A stretch of DNA of 64,000 nt from an uncultured Alphaproteobacteria bacterium (lineage in GTDB: Bacteria; Pseudomonadota; Alphaproteobacteria; RF32; CAG-239). The translations under genes were made by a program, and so were the position numbers. Positions within the stretch are counted from its first letter, which is position 1; each line of letters starts with the position of its first letter. Where the stretch lies: contig CAKQSV010000004.1 in the NCBI GenBank assembly GCA_934273635.1, positions 53,784 through 117,783 on the forward strand, written 5' to 3'. This document shows, in pieces, positions 7,516 to 16,923 of the stretch. Below the pieces are notes generated by a model. The model was given only the letters and a program-made list of their open reading frames with translations, searched no databases and was not told where the DNA came from.

Positions 7516-7655
7516 GCGTAATAGTTCCCATGACGATTTAGAGTGTAAGTAATAGACAGAAAAAAGTATGAGGTTAAAAAGTTGTTGTACAATCTGATTT
7601 TTTGTGTTAAGTTAGAGTCGTAGGTTTTGATTTAGTTTTATACAAGAGGTGTCTT

Positions 7656-10157
7656 ATGAATATGCGCTTTTGTTTTGGCATACTTATTTTGTTGTGTGCA
7701 ACAACGCTTAATGTCAGTGCGGGGCTTATATCATCATCAGGCGCCAACCTCGTAGATCAAATCAAACCCAACCTTACAACTAGGTCAAAACCTACAACTT
7801 CTCCTTATCCTAAATATGCCAGTGTGAGTTTTTTGCAACCGGAGACAAAGTTAGACTTTAACGGGGGCGAGCCTGATGCGCGCACGATGTGTTTATCCGC
7901 CGGTTATGGGATGCAGGTGAGCAGTTGCGCCAAGCAGGGCAAAAACAGCAGTTTGTTATGTCCGCATGACAACACTTATACCGACGCTTGTTGCGACAAA
8001 GAATATAATTACACCGCGGATTCTTCATGTAGTCATAACGCCGTGCTCTCAAGCTCGTTTTGCAAGCGTACATCGGGCGAAAGTGCCGTCAAGTATTATA
8101 AATGCGAGTGTCCGGCGAGCGCGTACCCCTATCAGAAAGAGAGCGACTGTCCCAACGGGTATCGCATAGACTACAACCCCGCCAAAACCTGTGAGGCGAA
8201 CGGGGAAAAGCGTTATGCGGCGTGTATGCCAAAGACGTATAAGGATTGCAGTCAAGAAGGGATTGTGAACGGAGCAAAAGGCGGTTTGGTCGGCAGCGGC
8301 AGTCAAGGGTTTGGGATGTTGGCGGACGGTACGGTTGTTTATGAAAAATGTATGTGTCCGTCACAGTTTATTTATTCTGACTGTGACACGTTTTTGATTG
8401 ACGAGAGCGCCTCGTGTTATAATGACGGGCACTATTATTACAAAGCCGGCAACTGTTACGCCGGTTGCAGTGACAATGGCAGTACGGATATCGACTATTA
8501 TTACAAGCAATCAGCCATGCGTTGTTTGTTTGACGATACGGGGATTGTCAGCAGCACCTCACCCGATAAGCAATATGACAATGTTATTAATATCAACTTT
8601 GGAGACAAAGACAAAGCCTTGTGCACGCGGGTGATAGACGGCTCGGAGCAAGTGAGCAAGCAGACGTGTGCGGAGTTGGGATATGTGTATAGTGAAGACG
8701 AGTGCCCCGATAAAGATAACCTGATTTTGCGGTGTCCGTCGAACGATAAGAAAGTTTGGTGCATGAACGCCAACGGCTGTATGAATTATCCGGTGAGCGG
8801 TGAGGCGTGCAATACGGGCGCGAAGGTGAGCTACTGCGGGTCGGATCAGCGGCGGTGCATTTATGACGACAGCGAGTGCAACCGCAACTGGAACGCGGGA
8901 CAGCACAACGGCGGTTATGGCGGAAGTACGGACAAATGCTGCAAGGACGGTTGGGATTATATCAACGGCAAATGCGTGGAGCATGATTGCGGTAACGTGG
9001 CGTATTTGTATCCGTACGGCGATAAATATCCGATTGAAGAGGCGGCGGCGAACGGCGAGAGCAGTATTACGATGTGCAAGTCGGGGGACAAGGTTTATTA
9101 CGGCTACGCGCAGTGCAAAGGCTGCGGCTATGGCGACACTTACACATCGAACAGTTGTGATGACTTGTGGCAACCGGCGGCGGACTCTCCGCACCGTTGT
9201 GTCTGCAAAACCGACGGTTTGCCTTATGACAACGTGACATTATACACCATGGGCGGTGCCGGTAAATACGGGGTTATTAAAACCTGCCGAGACACTGAAG
9301 CAACGTATTATGGATATAGCACCTGCAACCGCTATTATGCCGCGCAATATACCAGTGGAAACAGAAATGGGTTGTGTGAAGGCGCGGGGTGTTGGTATGA
9401 GGCGTATAGTGAATATGAGGCTACGGAAGTGTTTAAGAATCTCGGGTCTTTGCCGTTGGGATGTTCGACAACCGAAGAGGCGGCATGTTCGGCGGATGAT
9501 GAAAAATGCCACGTTTGCAATAATGAAAAATATGACTTTATTCAAAACTGTTATAGATATGAAACGCGCACGTTTCGTTTTCATTGTAATAAGGACGGCA
9601 AATGTTGTCCGGATGATAAGGCTTATTATTCGGGGGACGATACCGGTGTTTGCTTTAACAAATGTATGTGGGGGAGTGCCGATTGTCAGCGCGATGACAT
9701 TGTTTATGTTGGCAAAGTGCCGGTTGGCGTGGTGTGGAACGTGGGTGGCAAAACGGTTTATATTGTGGCTATTGAGGCTGACCGTAAAACTCGAAATTGG
9801 GATGACGCCAAAAAATATTGCGAGAAGGAATATGCCCCGAGTGGCTTGGAAAATGACGCTCGCGTGGGTAAGGGCAAGTGGTATATGCCGCAACGCGAGT
9901 GTGGCATAAGTGAAATGGGGCTTTCTCACGGTAAACCGCGTTGGGGAAGGGTTTATGCGGTTGTCAACTTTTTGAACAAAGAAGTCGGCAGCACAAAATA
10001 TAACTGGACAGACCAGATGTGGGTGAACTGCGAGCGAGCCTCGTCAGACACTTCAGGTTATGATTTGGGAATTATCGCATATAAAGATGGAGCAGCAGAG
10101 ACGACTAAAAAACACTTAGACTATGCGTATCCGATGATAACATACACCAAGCCATAA
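7656..10157 (+). CDS. Large secreted Cys-rich protein
   Basis: 833 residues with a signal peptide (MNMRFCFGILILLC…NVSA). The body is a string of Cys-rich modules with recurring patterns such as YKCECP, ASAYPY, KCMCPS and a Tyr/Gly/Asp-rich background; dozens of Cys indicate an oxidised, extracytoplasmic protein. The last 145 residues differ: VYIVAIEADR, a WDDAKKYC stretch and KWYMPQREC resemble DUF1566/C-type-lectin-fold domains that carry a WYxP motif. GAGGTG lies 6 nt before the ATG. It is followed 11 nt later by a shorter relative, so the two form an operon. Surface adhesin or matrix protein is the most likely class; no catalytic motif is visible. Confidence 0.75.
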   Translation: MNMRFCFGILILLCATTLNVSAGLISSSGANLVDQIKPNLTTRSKPTTSPYPKYASVSFLQPETKLDFNGGEPDARTMCLSAGYGMQVSSCAKQGKNSSLLCPHDNTYTDACCDKEYNYTADSSCSHNAVLSSSFCKRTSGESAVKYYKCECPASAYPYQKESDCPNGYRIDYNPAKTCEANGEKRYAACMPKTYKDCSQEGIVNGAKGGLVGSGSQGFGMLADGTVVYEKCMCPSQFIYSDCDTFLIDESASCYNDGHYYYKAGNCYAGCSDNGSTDIDYYYKQSAMRCLFDDTGIVSSTSPDKQYDNVININFGDKDKALCTRVIDGSEQVSKQTCAELGYVYSEDECPDKDNLILRCPSNDKKVWCMNANGCMNYPVSGEACNTGAKVSYCGSDQRRCIYDDSECNRNWNAGQHNGGYGGSTDKCCKDGWDYINGKCVEHDCGNVAYLYPYGDKYPIEEAAANGESSITMCKSGDKVYYGYAQCKGCGYGDTYTSNSCDDLWQPAADSPHRCVCKTDGLPYDNVTLYTMGGAGKYGVIKTCRDTEATYYGYSTCNRYYAAQYTSGNRNGLCEGAGCWYEAYSEYEATEVFKNLGSLPLGCSTTEEAACSADDEKCHVCNNEKYDFIQNCYRYETRTFRFHCNKDGKCCPDDKAYYSGDDTGVCFNKCMWGSADCQRDDIVYVGKVPVGVVWNVGGKTVYIVAIEADRKTRNWDDAKKYCEKEYAPSGLENDARVGKGKWYMPQRECGISEMGLSHGKPRWGRVYAVVNFLNKEVGSTKYNWTDQMWVNCERASSDTSGYDLGIIAYKDGAAETTKKHLDYAYPMITYTKP

Positions 10158-10168
10158 GGAGAACGAAG

Positions 10169-11476
10169 ATGAGACGAGTAGGGATATTGGCAACATGGTT
10201 TTGTTTGAGTTCTTCAGTGGCATGGGGCGCGCTGTATAATAACGATGTTCCCGAGTGCGCGGCGCTAGGGTATGATATGAGCCTGAGCGAGTGTCAGAAC
10301 CAAATGCAGAGCTTGCTCAGTGGTGATGAATATAAAAAGTATAATCCGTTGCACTGCCCGTATGACTATAATAAAGTGAAGTGTTGGAAGAATAACTGCG
10401 GCGGATATACGATTGCCGAGCCTAATGCGAATTTTGAGGCGGAAGAGTGCCTGTTGGGCATAGACGGCGGCAAGGTGCAAAAGATGTATCGTTATAAGAG
10501 TTGTTTGGGCAAAGACGGCGTGAACTATCGCTATAATAACGGCGACTGTATCGACCGTTGCGACCTCAGTGCCTATCCTTATGACACCCCTCCGGGGAGC
10601 TTGTACGGCAAGGTCGAAAGTTGTTATGATGACGCTATGCACTATGGATATTCGGCGTGCAACGAGGGTTTCGGCAAGTTGGTGAACGGCGAATATGTGC
10701 CCAACAATGGCCGTTGTGATATGCTGATTTGCGATATTAACGAATATCCATATTTTGAGCGGCCGGACGACAGCCGCGGTGGGATAGAAGTTTGCGTGGG
10801 CGGTACGAACAAGTATTATCGCTTTAATAAAGAGAGTTGCGAGAAGAACGGTTATCAATACAAAGGCGGAGTTTGCCGTAAGAGCTTTGATATTACACAG
10901 AAAAGTTTTGTCGGTATCAGTTATGGTGATATTTTGGCATATAATGGTCGGGAAATTGCCACGGTGGTGCATTTGCCCGATGAGCATGATAATCGCTATT
11001 TGGCAATGACCGGTGTGGTGAACGGTGGTCGTATGGGTAATGCCGGAACCGGATTGTGGAGCATTGCCACAACATCGCAAGAAAAAGCCTTGCAAGACCT
11101 GAAAGGCAAGTGCAATACCAAAAAGTTTTATGAGGCGCGGAGTGCGACGGTGGAATATCCGCCTATGCGCGCGGCGTATGAATATTATCCGGCTGTGTGC
11201 GGCAAAGATAACGAATATTGCGGTGCCGGACAATGGTATATTCCCGCGCTCGGAGAAGAGGCGTTTGAGTGGGAGAATAACCGAATTTATCTGTTTGTGG
11301 CTGTTGGATATGTGGGAAATGCCAATTATTGCTGGTCATCAACGCCTTATTCCAGTAGTTATATGTGGTATAAACGCGATATTGCCGGTAATGTTTATGC
11401 GGAAAGTATCGAGACTGGTTGGGTGCAATGGCGTTGGTTTATTGACTTTGGTCCCAATCGGATGACGTGCGAGTGA
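10169..11476 (+). CDS. Secreted Cys-rich protein with DUF1566-like C-terminus
   Basis: 435 residues, signal peptide ending near VAWGALY. Cys-rich modules cover the first 240 or so residues (ECAALGY, CDLSAYPYD, CDINEYPYF, SCEKNGYQY). The C-terminal part (GDILAYNGREIATVVHL … GQWYIPALGE … YCWSSTPYSS) matches the WYIP and W-SS-YS pattern of DUF1566/FISUMP-type lectin-like domains more clearly than its larger neighbour. Shares architecture with the upstream gene, so the pair likely arose by duplication and acts on the cell surface. Followed by a block of palindromic repeats. Confidence 0.75.
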   Translation: MRRVGILATWFCLSSSVAWGALYNNDVPECAALGYDMSLSECQNQMQSLLSGDEYKKYNPLHCPYDYNKVKCWKNNCGGYTIAEPNANFEAEECLLGIDGGKVQKMYRYKSCLGKDGVNYRYNNGDCIDRCDLSAYPYDTPPGSLYGKVESCYDDAMHYGYSACNEGFGKLVNGEYVPNNGRCDMLICDINEYPYFERPDDSRGGIEVCVGGTNKYYRFNKESCEKNGYQYKGGVCRKSFDITQKSFVGISYGDILAYNGREIATVVHLPDEHDNRYLAMTGVVNGGRMGNAGTGLWSIATTSQEKALQDLKGKCNTKKFYEARSATVEYPPMRAAYEYYPAVCGKDNEYCGAGQWYIPALGEEAFEWENNRIYLFVAVGYVGNANYCWSSTPYSSSYMWYKRDIAGNVYAESIETGWVQWRWFIDFGPNRMTCE

Positions 11477-11494
11477 TAAGGATTCTTGTAGTGG

Positions 11495-11798
11495 ACTGGA
11501 TCACCACGGCGGTTCCCGCCTCGTGATGACGATCGGGAAGGTGGAGACTCCCTCTCTAAATTTTTAGAGAGGCAGGGTAAGGATTCTATATCCTCCCTCT
11601 CTAAATTATTAGAGAGGGAAGCCGTAGGCAGGGTGAGTTTAAAGTTTGGGAAGGGCTTAAAGTTAAGTACACAATTATAAACTCACCTCCGACAGCTAAC
11701 GCTGTCACCTCCTCTCTAAATATTTAGCGAGGAGGCAGATAGCCTTATTTTTATACTGGATCACCACGCTGCGCTCGTGGTGACGTGCGGGAAGGTGG
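11495..11798. repeat. Cluster of REP-like palindromic repeats
   Basis: Two copies of a GGATCACCACG…CGTGATGA/CGTGGTGA palindrome (11499-11527 and 11759-11783) enclose a second family, CCTCTCTAAATTTTTAGAGAGG-like stems (11551-11572, 11594-11617, 11711-11732). The motifs AAACTCACC and GGTGAGTTT at either side of 11640-11690 give a larger inverted repeat. No reading frame is supported in this 350-nt gap. Confidence 0.75.
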
Positions 11799-11826
11799 GG
11801 ATTGTACAATGACGGTTCTGTGGTTT

Positions 11827-12624
11827 TTAAGAAAATAAGTCTTGAGGGTGGGCGCGGGTGAAAATGGCGTCTTCAATGCGTTGGCGGGAGAGTTCAACGT
11901 ATTCAGGGTTGGTGTCTATACCCACAAAGCGGCGGTTGAGGCGCATGGCGGCTACTCCTGTTGTGCCACTCCCCATGAACGGATCTAAAATCAGGTCATT
12001 TTCATGGGTGGAGGCGGTGATTATGCGTTCTAAAAGCGCTAAGGGTTTTTGAGTGGGGTGTTTGCCAAAAGTTTTTTCTGCCGGCGGGGTGGTGAAAATT
12101 GACCATACGCTGCGCATTTGCAAGTTTGGTTTTTTCAGGCAATCTTTGGGAAAGTCACCGTTTTTCATCGCGTCATAATTAAAATAGTGCTTGGCTTTTT
12201 TATCTTTACGCGCCCAGAGCAAATCTTCGTGGCTAGCGGTAAAATATTTGCATGACAGGTTGGGACTGGCGTTGGGTTTGAACCATGTGATGTCGTTGAG
12301 AATATGATAGTCTAGCAACAGCATGGCAAAGCCACACGATAAAATGCTGTGATAGGTGCCGGAGACCCAGATTGTACCGTTGGGTTTGAGCAGTTTTTTG
12401 CACAAACCCAACCACTCTTTGTGAAACTCAAAGTCTTGTTCAATGCCGTTGCTCTTGTCCCATTTGCCTTTGTTGATTTTGACCAACTTGCCGTTTTGAC
12501 AACTGGTGCCGCAACTGGAAATCATATACGGAGGGTCGGCGAATATCATATCAAAAGAGTTTTTGGGCAGGGTTGCCAGAATCTTGAAACAATCGTCATT
12601 ATAAAGTTGATAAGCGTCAGTCAT
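11827..12624 (-). CDS. DpnA-like adenine-N6 DNA methyltransferase
   Basis: 265 residues from MTDAYQLYNDD. DPPY is at 30-33, GKHPTQKP at 187-194 and the AdoMet-binding FMGSGTTG at 216-223, the beta-class order. The block between (GKLVKINKGKWDK, NLSCKYFT, LLWARKDKKAKHYFNYD) closely follows M2.DpnII (DpnA), which methylates GATC, so GATC specificity is the best guess. A GAGG 5 nt before ATG 12624 is preferred to an upstream in-frame ATG at 12684. No restriction endonuclease lies nearby: solitary enzyme. Confidence 0.88.
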   Translation of the reverse strand: MTDAYQLYNDDCFKILATLPKNSFDMIFADPPYMISSCGTSCQNGKLVKINKGKWDKSNGIEQDFEFHKEWLGLCKKLLKPNGTIWVSGTYHSILSCGFAMLLLDYHILNDITWFKPNASPNLSCKYFTASHEDLLWARKDKKAKHYFNYDAMKNGDFPKDCLKKPNLQMRSVWSIFTTPPAEKTFGKHPTQKPLALLERIITASTHENDLILDPFMGSGTTGVAAMRLNRRFVGIDTNPEYVELSRQRIEDAIFTRAHPQDLFS

Positions 12625-12705
12625 AAAACCCTCGGTCTGTGTTGTTATGTTCGGTATGTTAGGCAGAATTGCGTTTGAGTGCAATGGCTTTGTCGCGCTT
12701 ATCCA

Positions 12706-12738
12706 ATAAAAAACCCGCTCACGCGTGTGAACGGGGTT
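12706..12738 (-). terminator. Leftward terminator downstream of the tandem repeat
   Basis: On the minus strand AACCCCGTTCAC-ACGC-GTGAGCGGGTT is followed by TTTTATT. It lies between the tandem 144-bp repeat and the methyltransferase, so it would end a leftward transcript from the repeat. Confidence 0.7.
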
Positions 12739-12759
12739 AAATTTAAATTACTCTAAAGT

Positions 12760-13046
12760 AATGCCCTGACAAATACCAAAGGCTCAAAAGCGAGCGTTGG
12801 TATTTTCAAGGCGCGGGCGCAGTAAAATCATATTGTCGAAATTCTCTGCACACTAAAAGTTGGTCCTCTTGGCATAAGCCTAAAATTTAATTGGTTAAAC
12901 AATAATGCCCTGACAAATACCAAAGGCTCAAAAGCGAGCGTTAGTATTTTCAAGGCGCGGCGCAGTAAAATCATATTGTCGAAATTCTCTGCACACTAAA
13001 AGTTGGTCCTCTTGGCATAAGCCTAAAATTTAATTGGTTAAACAAT
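12760..13046 (-). ncRNA. Tandem 144/143-bp repeat, candidate structured RNA
   Basis: Two head-to-tail copies (12760-12903, 12904-13046) differ by one substitution and one deleted base. Each contains an AAATACCAA…TTGGTATTT stem with an inner GCTC…GAGC, and an outer ATGCC…GGCAT that could close the unit. No reading frame spans it, and a leftward intrinsic terminator follows, so transcription on the minus strand is more likely. The sequence is not one I can assign (not SRP RNA, tmRNA or RNase P). Conservation of duplicated copies suggests either very recent duplication or selection. Confidence 0.5.
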
Positions 13047-13232
13047 AAAGTTAATGTGTTTGTTCATGATTTTCAATTATCAGGCAACTACAATTTTTGT
13101 TTGTGTTGTTTCATGTCTTATTATGGCACATTTTTTAGGTTTTTGTTATGTCATTAGGTCATCGTTAAAATAATTCGTTATAAAAATAATATGAACAGGT
13201 GGGGAATATATACAAGTTTTGATTTTTGTCAA

Positions 13233-13270
13233 TAAAAAAATGCGGCATTATTAAAAAATGTCGCATTTAA
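13233..13270 (-). terminator. Terminator of the coupling-protein operon
   Basis: On the minus strand AAATGCGACAT…ATGCCGCATTT forms a stem followed by a T-run, shortly after the coupling-protein stop codon. Flanking DNA (13047-13232) is A+T-rich and shows no gene. Confidence 0.8.
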
Positions 13271-13288
13271 GTTTTTTTTGAAGGTTTT

Positions 13289-15496
13289 TTAGACGTCGCT
13301 TTCGTCAAAATCTTCGGCATCGCCGTTATCTTCATTAGGATCGTAGTCGATTCCAAGTTTGGCGAGAATATCTTCGTTTACATCTTCGCGCTGAGCCACA
13401 ATCCAATCCGGAATAAACGGAGAGGGCGGAATTTTTGACTTGGCTAACATCTCTTTATCAAGATAAAAACGCGGAGCGTCAGCCATAATCGGACGGTCAA
13501 TAAAACCTTGCATCAGTACAACCTGTTTGAGCATCGGCAAACTCAGTAACTGAGTGGTGCTGATAACCGACGTGCCTTGCAGTTGGTAGCTGACGTTTTT
13601 GGCAAACGGGTTGGTGCCCTTAGACAAGGTGAAACCTTCGCTCTTGGAATATGACGTGGTTTGCACCGTTTTGTTACCAATCATTTTAGAAAAACGTTGG
13701 GCGGTCTGCTCGTTGTTTTGGGATAAAATAATTTTGCAGGCCGTGGTAGAAATCACGGTTTCCAAGTCGTCTTTACCATATTTACCGGAGATTTGTCCGA
13801 GGTCTTGTCCAATCAGTAGGTAAGATACCTTTTGTCCACGTCCGACCGCCGGTCCTTCAATCACGGCGCGAAGTTTTGGCATGGTCGGAAACTCGTCGAG
13901 CACGAACAGAGCAGGGAACGGTCCCATTTTGCCATCGGATTTACTCTGGAAGTTAGGCGGGTTGGTGATGAGGTAGGACGACATCAGGTCAATAAAAGTG
14001 GCGCTGATAATGTTCAAGGCCTTGGCATCAACCTGGTTGACGGACAAATAAACCGCAATCGGCTTCCACTCGCCGGTAATGGGGTCTTTGAGGCCGCGCA
14101 AATCCTTAAAGTGAATATCAGAAAAACTGGTGCGGGCGACCACTGCCGAGTTTTTGAAGATACCAATACCGCCTAAACCGGTTGAAAGCACAGAGCCGCG
14201 CTCTTTGTCAGGCATGGCGCTAAGTTGGCTCAACTCAGTGATACAACGTTGCGAGTAGCCGTATTGACGGGCTTCTTCAATGGCGGCATCAAGCAAGTCA
14301 CGCATGGGGTCTGCCATTGCGGCCATTTGGTCACCTTCTTCCAAGCGGCGTTTGATGTCTTCGGCTTGTTTGATTTGAGATTCTACCATCCACTCCAAAA
14401 TCATAGCCAAGCAAGATTCGTGACCAATCCATTTTTCGGGCAGGAGATTCCAGGTTCCAATCGGCACATAGTTGTCGATGGTCAGGCTATTGGTGCGCAG
14501 GTTTTGAATCGCTTTAGCGGCTTGCGGGTCGTGCATTTTAATATAATAGCTTTCAAGCACGCGCTTGTCTTCGTCGTCTAATTTGCCTTCATATACGCGG
14601 CCGATGAAGTAGTCATTGGCGCGGGCGTTTTCGCACTTGAAGACAATAAAGTGAATCAAACCGTTTAAGGCGCCACGTCCGGCTTTTGACCAGTGAGGGT
14701 CGGCGCCGCCTTTGGGGTCTTCTACCAGCGTGTTACACATGGAGTCGATGTACATATCACGGTCAGGACCGGGTTCAGGCAGGGCGTTTGGAGACAATGG
14801 GTTCCAACTCGGGTAGTAAATGCCTTCTTTGGGGTTGTCTTCCGCGCCCCAGTTGATGACAAACACCGGACCATCTTTGGCGCGGGCGCCGGTAGTGGTG
14901 TAACACAACTCAGGCTTAGGGTCGTTGACAATAAGGCTAAGTTTTTTAGAGTTAAAAATGGTCGGAATCACAATTCCGGCGGTTTTACCAGTTCCCGGAG
15001 GCGCGCAACACAGGGTGGAAAGGGTTTCTTTTAACATCAGCATTTTGCCGCGGTAGCGTCCGAGCACCATGCAAAAGCCGTCGAACAAGCCCATTTTCTT
15101 AATGTCTTTGTAGTCGGCAATGCGGGCGGAACCGTGGATGTTGGATTGAAAGTGATAAGGGTTGGTGATGGCGCCGATAATCATACCCACCGGCAGCGAG
15201 ATGACCGGCAGAATCGGAATCCACAGGCTGAGCGAAAACTCGCCGCGGTAGCTTGAAATTTGCTTAATCCAGTTCCAATAGCGCGAGACCAGATAGCTCG
15301 GGTTGTCGGCGACAATCTGCATGAAACGTCCGACATCGTTAAGGGTATCTTTAGAAATTCCGTTGCCCAACAGGTAGCCCAACGGGATTGAAATTATGCC
15401 CAAAAGTACTGTAATGACTACAGAAATAACAAACGAGTTGACAAGCCATCGACCCGCGTTGTTATATTCTTCCCACTCTTCACCTTCTCTGTTCAT
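13289..15496 (-). CDS. VirD4/TraG-type T4SS coupling protein
   Basis: 735 residues. Two N-terminal membrane helices (about 20-44 and 90-111) precede the typical HGSARIADYKDIKKMGL segment (121-137), Walker A APPGTGKT (165-172) and Walker B LFVLDE (530-535), followed by GQKVSYLLIGQD. This is the ATPase that docks substrates at a type IV secretion channel. The acidic C-terminal tail (NEDNGDAEDFDESDV) is a common substrate- or adaptor-binding feature of such proteins. The ATG at 15496 is chosen over a TTG 9 nt earlier. It is the last gene of a leftward operon of five otherwise unrecognised genes. Confidence 0.92.
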   Translation of the reverse strand: MNREGEEWEEYNNAGRWLVNSFVISVVITVLLGIISIPLGYLLGNGISKDTLNDVGRFMQIVADNPSYLVSRYWNWIKQISSYRGEFSLSLWIPILPVISLPVGMIIGAITNPYHFQSNIHGSARIADYKDIKKMGLFDGFCMVLGRYRGKMLMLKETLSTLCCAPPGTGKTAGIVIPTIFNSKKLSLIVNDPKPELCYTTTGARAKDGPVFVINWGAEDNPKEGIYYPSWNPLSPNALPEPGPDRDMYIDSMCNTLVEDPKGGADPHWSKAGRGALNGLIHFIVFKCENARANDYFIGRVYEGKLDDEDKRVLESYYIKMHDPQAAKAIQNLRTNSLTIDNYVPIGTWNLLPEKWIGHESCLAMILEWMVESQIKQAEDIKRRLEEGDQMAAMADPMRDLLDAAIEEARQYGYSQRCITELSQLSAMPDKERGSVLSTGLGGIGIFKNSAVVARTSFSDIHFKDLRGLKDPITGEWKPIAVYLSVNQVDAKALNIISATFIDLMSSYLITNPPNFQSKSDGKMGPFPALFVLDEFPTMPKLRAVIEGPAVGRGQKVSYLLIGQDLGQISGKYGKDDLETVISTTACKIILSQNNEQTAQRFSKMIGNKTVQTTSYSKSEGFTLSKGTNPFAKNVSYQLQGTSVISTTQLLSLPMLKQVVLMQGFIDRPIMADAPRFYLDKEMLAKSKIPPSPFIPDWIVAQREDVNEDILAKLGIDYDPNEDNGDAEDFDESDV

Positions 15497-15506
15497 GTGA
15501 TGCAAC

Positions 15507-16865
15507 CTATGTTAAATTACGAACAATTTTTTTAATTTTTTCAAAACGTTCTATATCTATGCTCTTGTCGGCGTCTTCCAACGCTTTGGCGAATAATCTT
15601 AGCTCGCGCGGCATACCTCTGTCAATACGGGTGACGTTAATGTGCATATTTTGCCATGTCTCGAACATATCTTCGGCGTTGATAATGTTGCCATACTGGA
15701 CAATGACATAGGTACTGATGGCGTAGTCTATGCCGTTTTCTTTGAGCTTTTCAGTCAGGTAGTTTTGAACAATGTCGGCACAGCGAACCGGTGAAATACG
15801 GTGACTGTTTTCTGAAAACCACAAAGGTTCTTCGTCGTTAAAACGTTCTTCATCGGCAAGCCAATCGCCGGATTCTTTATCAACCAGACAAATGCAGATT
15901 TGACCGTCGGCCACGCCGATAAAGTCAACAAAGTTGTTTTTGATGGTGGCGCTGGTGATAACCTGATAGCCTTTCTGTTTGATAATCTCAAGACTGGAGT
16001 TGCCGCTGTTTTTGGGCGTTTGCGGCTGATTTGTAATCGGCAGGGGCTTGTTGTTTTTGCGGTTGTTGTCACGAGGCGCGGGGTTGGAGTCTTTGTTGTT
16101 GTCTTTTTGACGGTTGCCGCGGTCGTTGCCGGTGTTGTCTTTGCGGTTGTTGCGACGGGGCTCTTGCGGCGTTGCCGACTGCGATTTTGCCTCGTTTTTT
16201 TGGGGCTGAGGCTTGGGCTCGGAGCCGATTTTATCCAAATCGTCAAAATTGAGGTCGAAGTCATCTTCCTCATTGTCAAGTTTGAACAAAGAGTGGTCTA
16301 AAATGCTGTTGTTGGGCGCAGGCGCTATGGATGGGTGCAATGGGGCAGGGCGTGACTCGTTCATGGTTGGTAGCGGACGAGACGCGGTTTGTAACGGAGA
16401 AGGTGTCGCCAACGGTTGATGTTCGGTCTGACCGCTTAAGGGAGTAGAAAGACTGCGGGGGCGAATTTCTTTGTAGGATTTTTTGCGCTTGATGGCCGGT
16501 CGAGCCAAAACAGTCGGCGCAGGTGCCGGTTGCGCGGTGTTTTTTTGAATAAATTTGTTATACATTGAGGTGAGTTTGACCAATAAGCCCGCCAACAAAT
16601 GCTCCCATTTGATGAGGCTGAGACTAGCCCAACCGGTGAGCCACAGCGGAATAAAACTCAAGATAATCAGCACAAACGCCCACTCGCGGCTGTCATCAAT
16701 CACCCAACCGGACATCCACAGGTTCCAAACATATTTCCAGTGGCGCGGGTCGATGAGGTCAAAATGCCAGTTGGTTAAGAGAATCACACGGATTCCCTCA
16801 AAAAAGAACAGACTCCAACATAGTCCGACAATAATGATTCGTATGAGTGTTGTTAGTGATTTCAA
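15507..16865 (-). CDS. Membrane protein with Pro/Asn-rich linker, coupling-protein operon
   Basis: 452 residues from a TTG start with AGGAGAG upstream; no ATG is near. Two N-terminal membrane helices (SLFFFEGIRVIL and WAFVLIILSFIPLWLTGW) are followed by a long disordered Pro/Asn/Lys linker (about 120-290) and a folded C-terminal domain of about 150 residues (GYQVITSATIKNNFVDFIG, ICICLVDKESGDWLADEE). The last domain has a nuclease-like or NERD-like feel, but no catalytic set can be named. The N-terminal module is paralogous to the 166-residue protein upstream. Ends 10 nt before the coupling protein, so a T4SS accessory role is inferred. Confidence 0.7.
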   Translation of the reverse strand: MKSLTTLIRIIIVGLCWSLFFFEGIRVILLTNWHFDLIDPRHWKYVWNLWMSGWVIDDSREWAFVLIILSFIPLWLTGWASLSLIKWEHLLAGLLVKLTSMYNKFIQKNTAQPAPAPTVLARPAIKRKKSYKEIRPRSLSTPLSGQTEHQPLATPSPLQTASRPLPTMNESRPAPLHPSIAPAPNNSILDHSLFKLDNEEDDFDLNFDDLDKIGSEPKPQPQKNEAKSQSATPQEPRRNNRKDNTGNDRGNRQKDNNKDSNPAPRDNNRKNNKPLPITNQPQTPKNSGNSSLEIIKQKGYQVITSATIKNNFVDFIGVADGQICICLVDKESGDWLADEERFNDEEPLWFSENSHRISPVRCADIVQNYLTEKLKENGIDYAISTYVIVQYGNIINAEDMFETWQNMHINVTRIDRGMPRELRLFAKALEDADKSIDIERFEKIKKIVRNLT

Positions 16866-16923
16866 TGGTTTAACTCTCCTAAGTTCTGCTTTAGAGTTTA
16901 GCAGAAAGTGGTTAATTGTTGGT

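Noticed and set aside
8049..9909. Several long open frames in other phases across the Cys-rich genes
   Set aside because: Shadows of the real gene caused by its biased codon composition; they lack ribosome binding sites and recognisable domains.
12760..13046. CRISPR-like array
   Set aside because: Only two long near-identical units without spacers.
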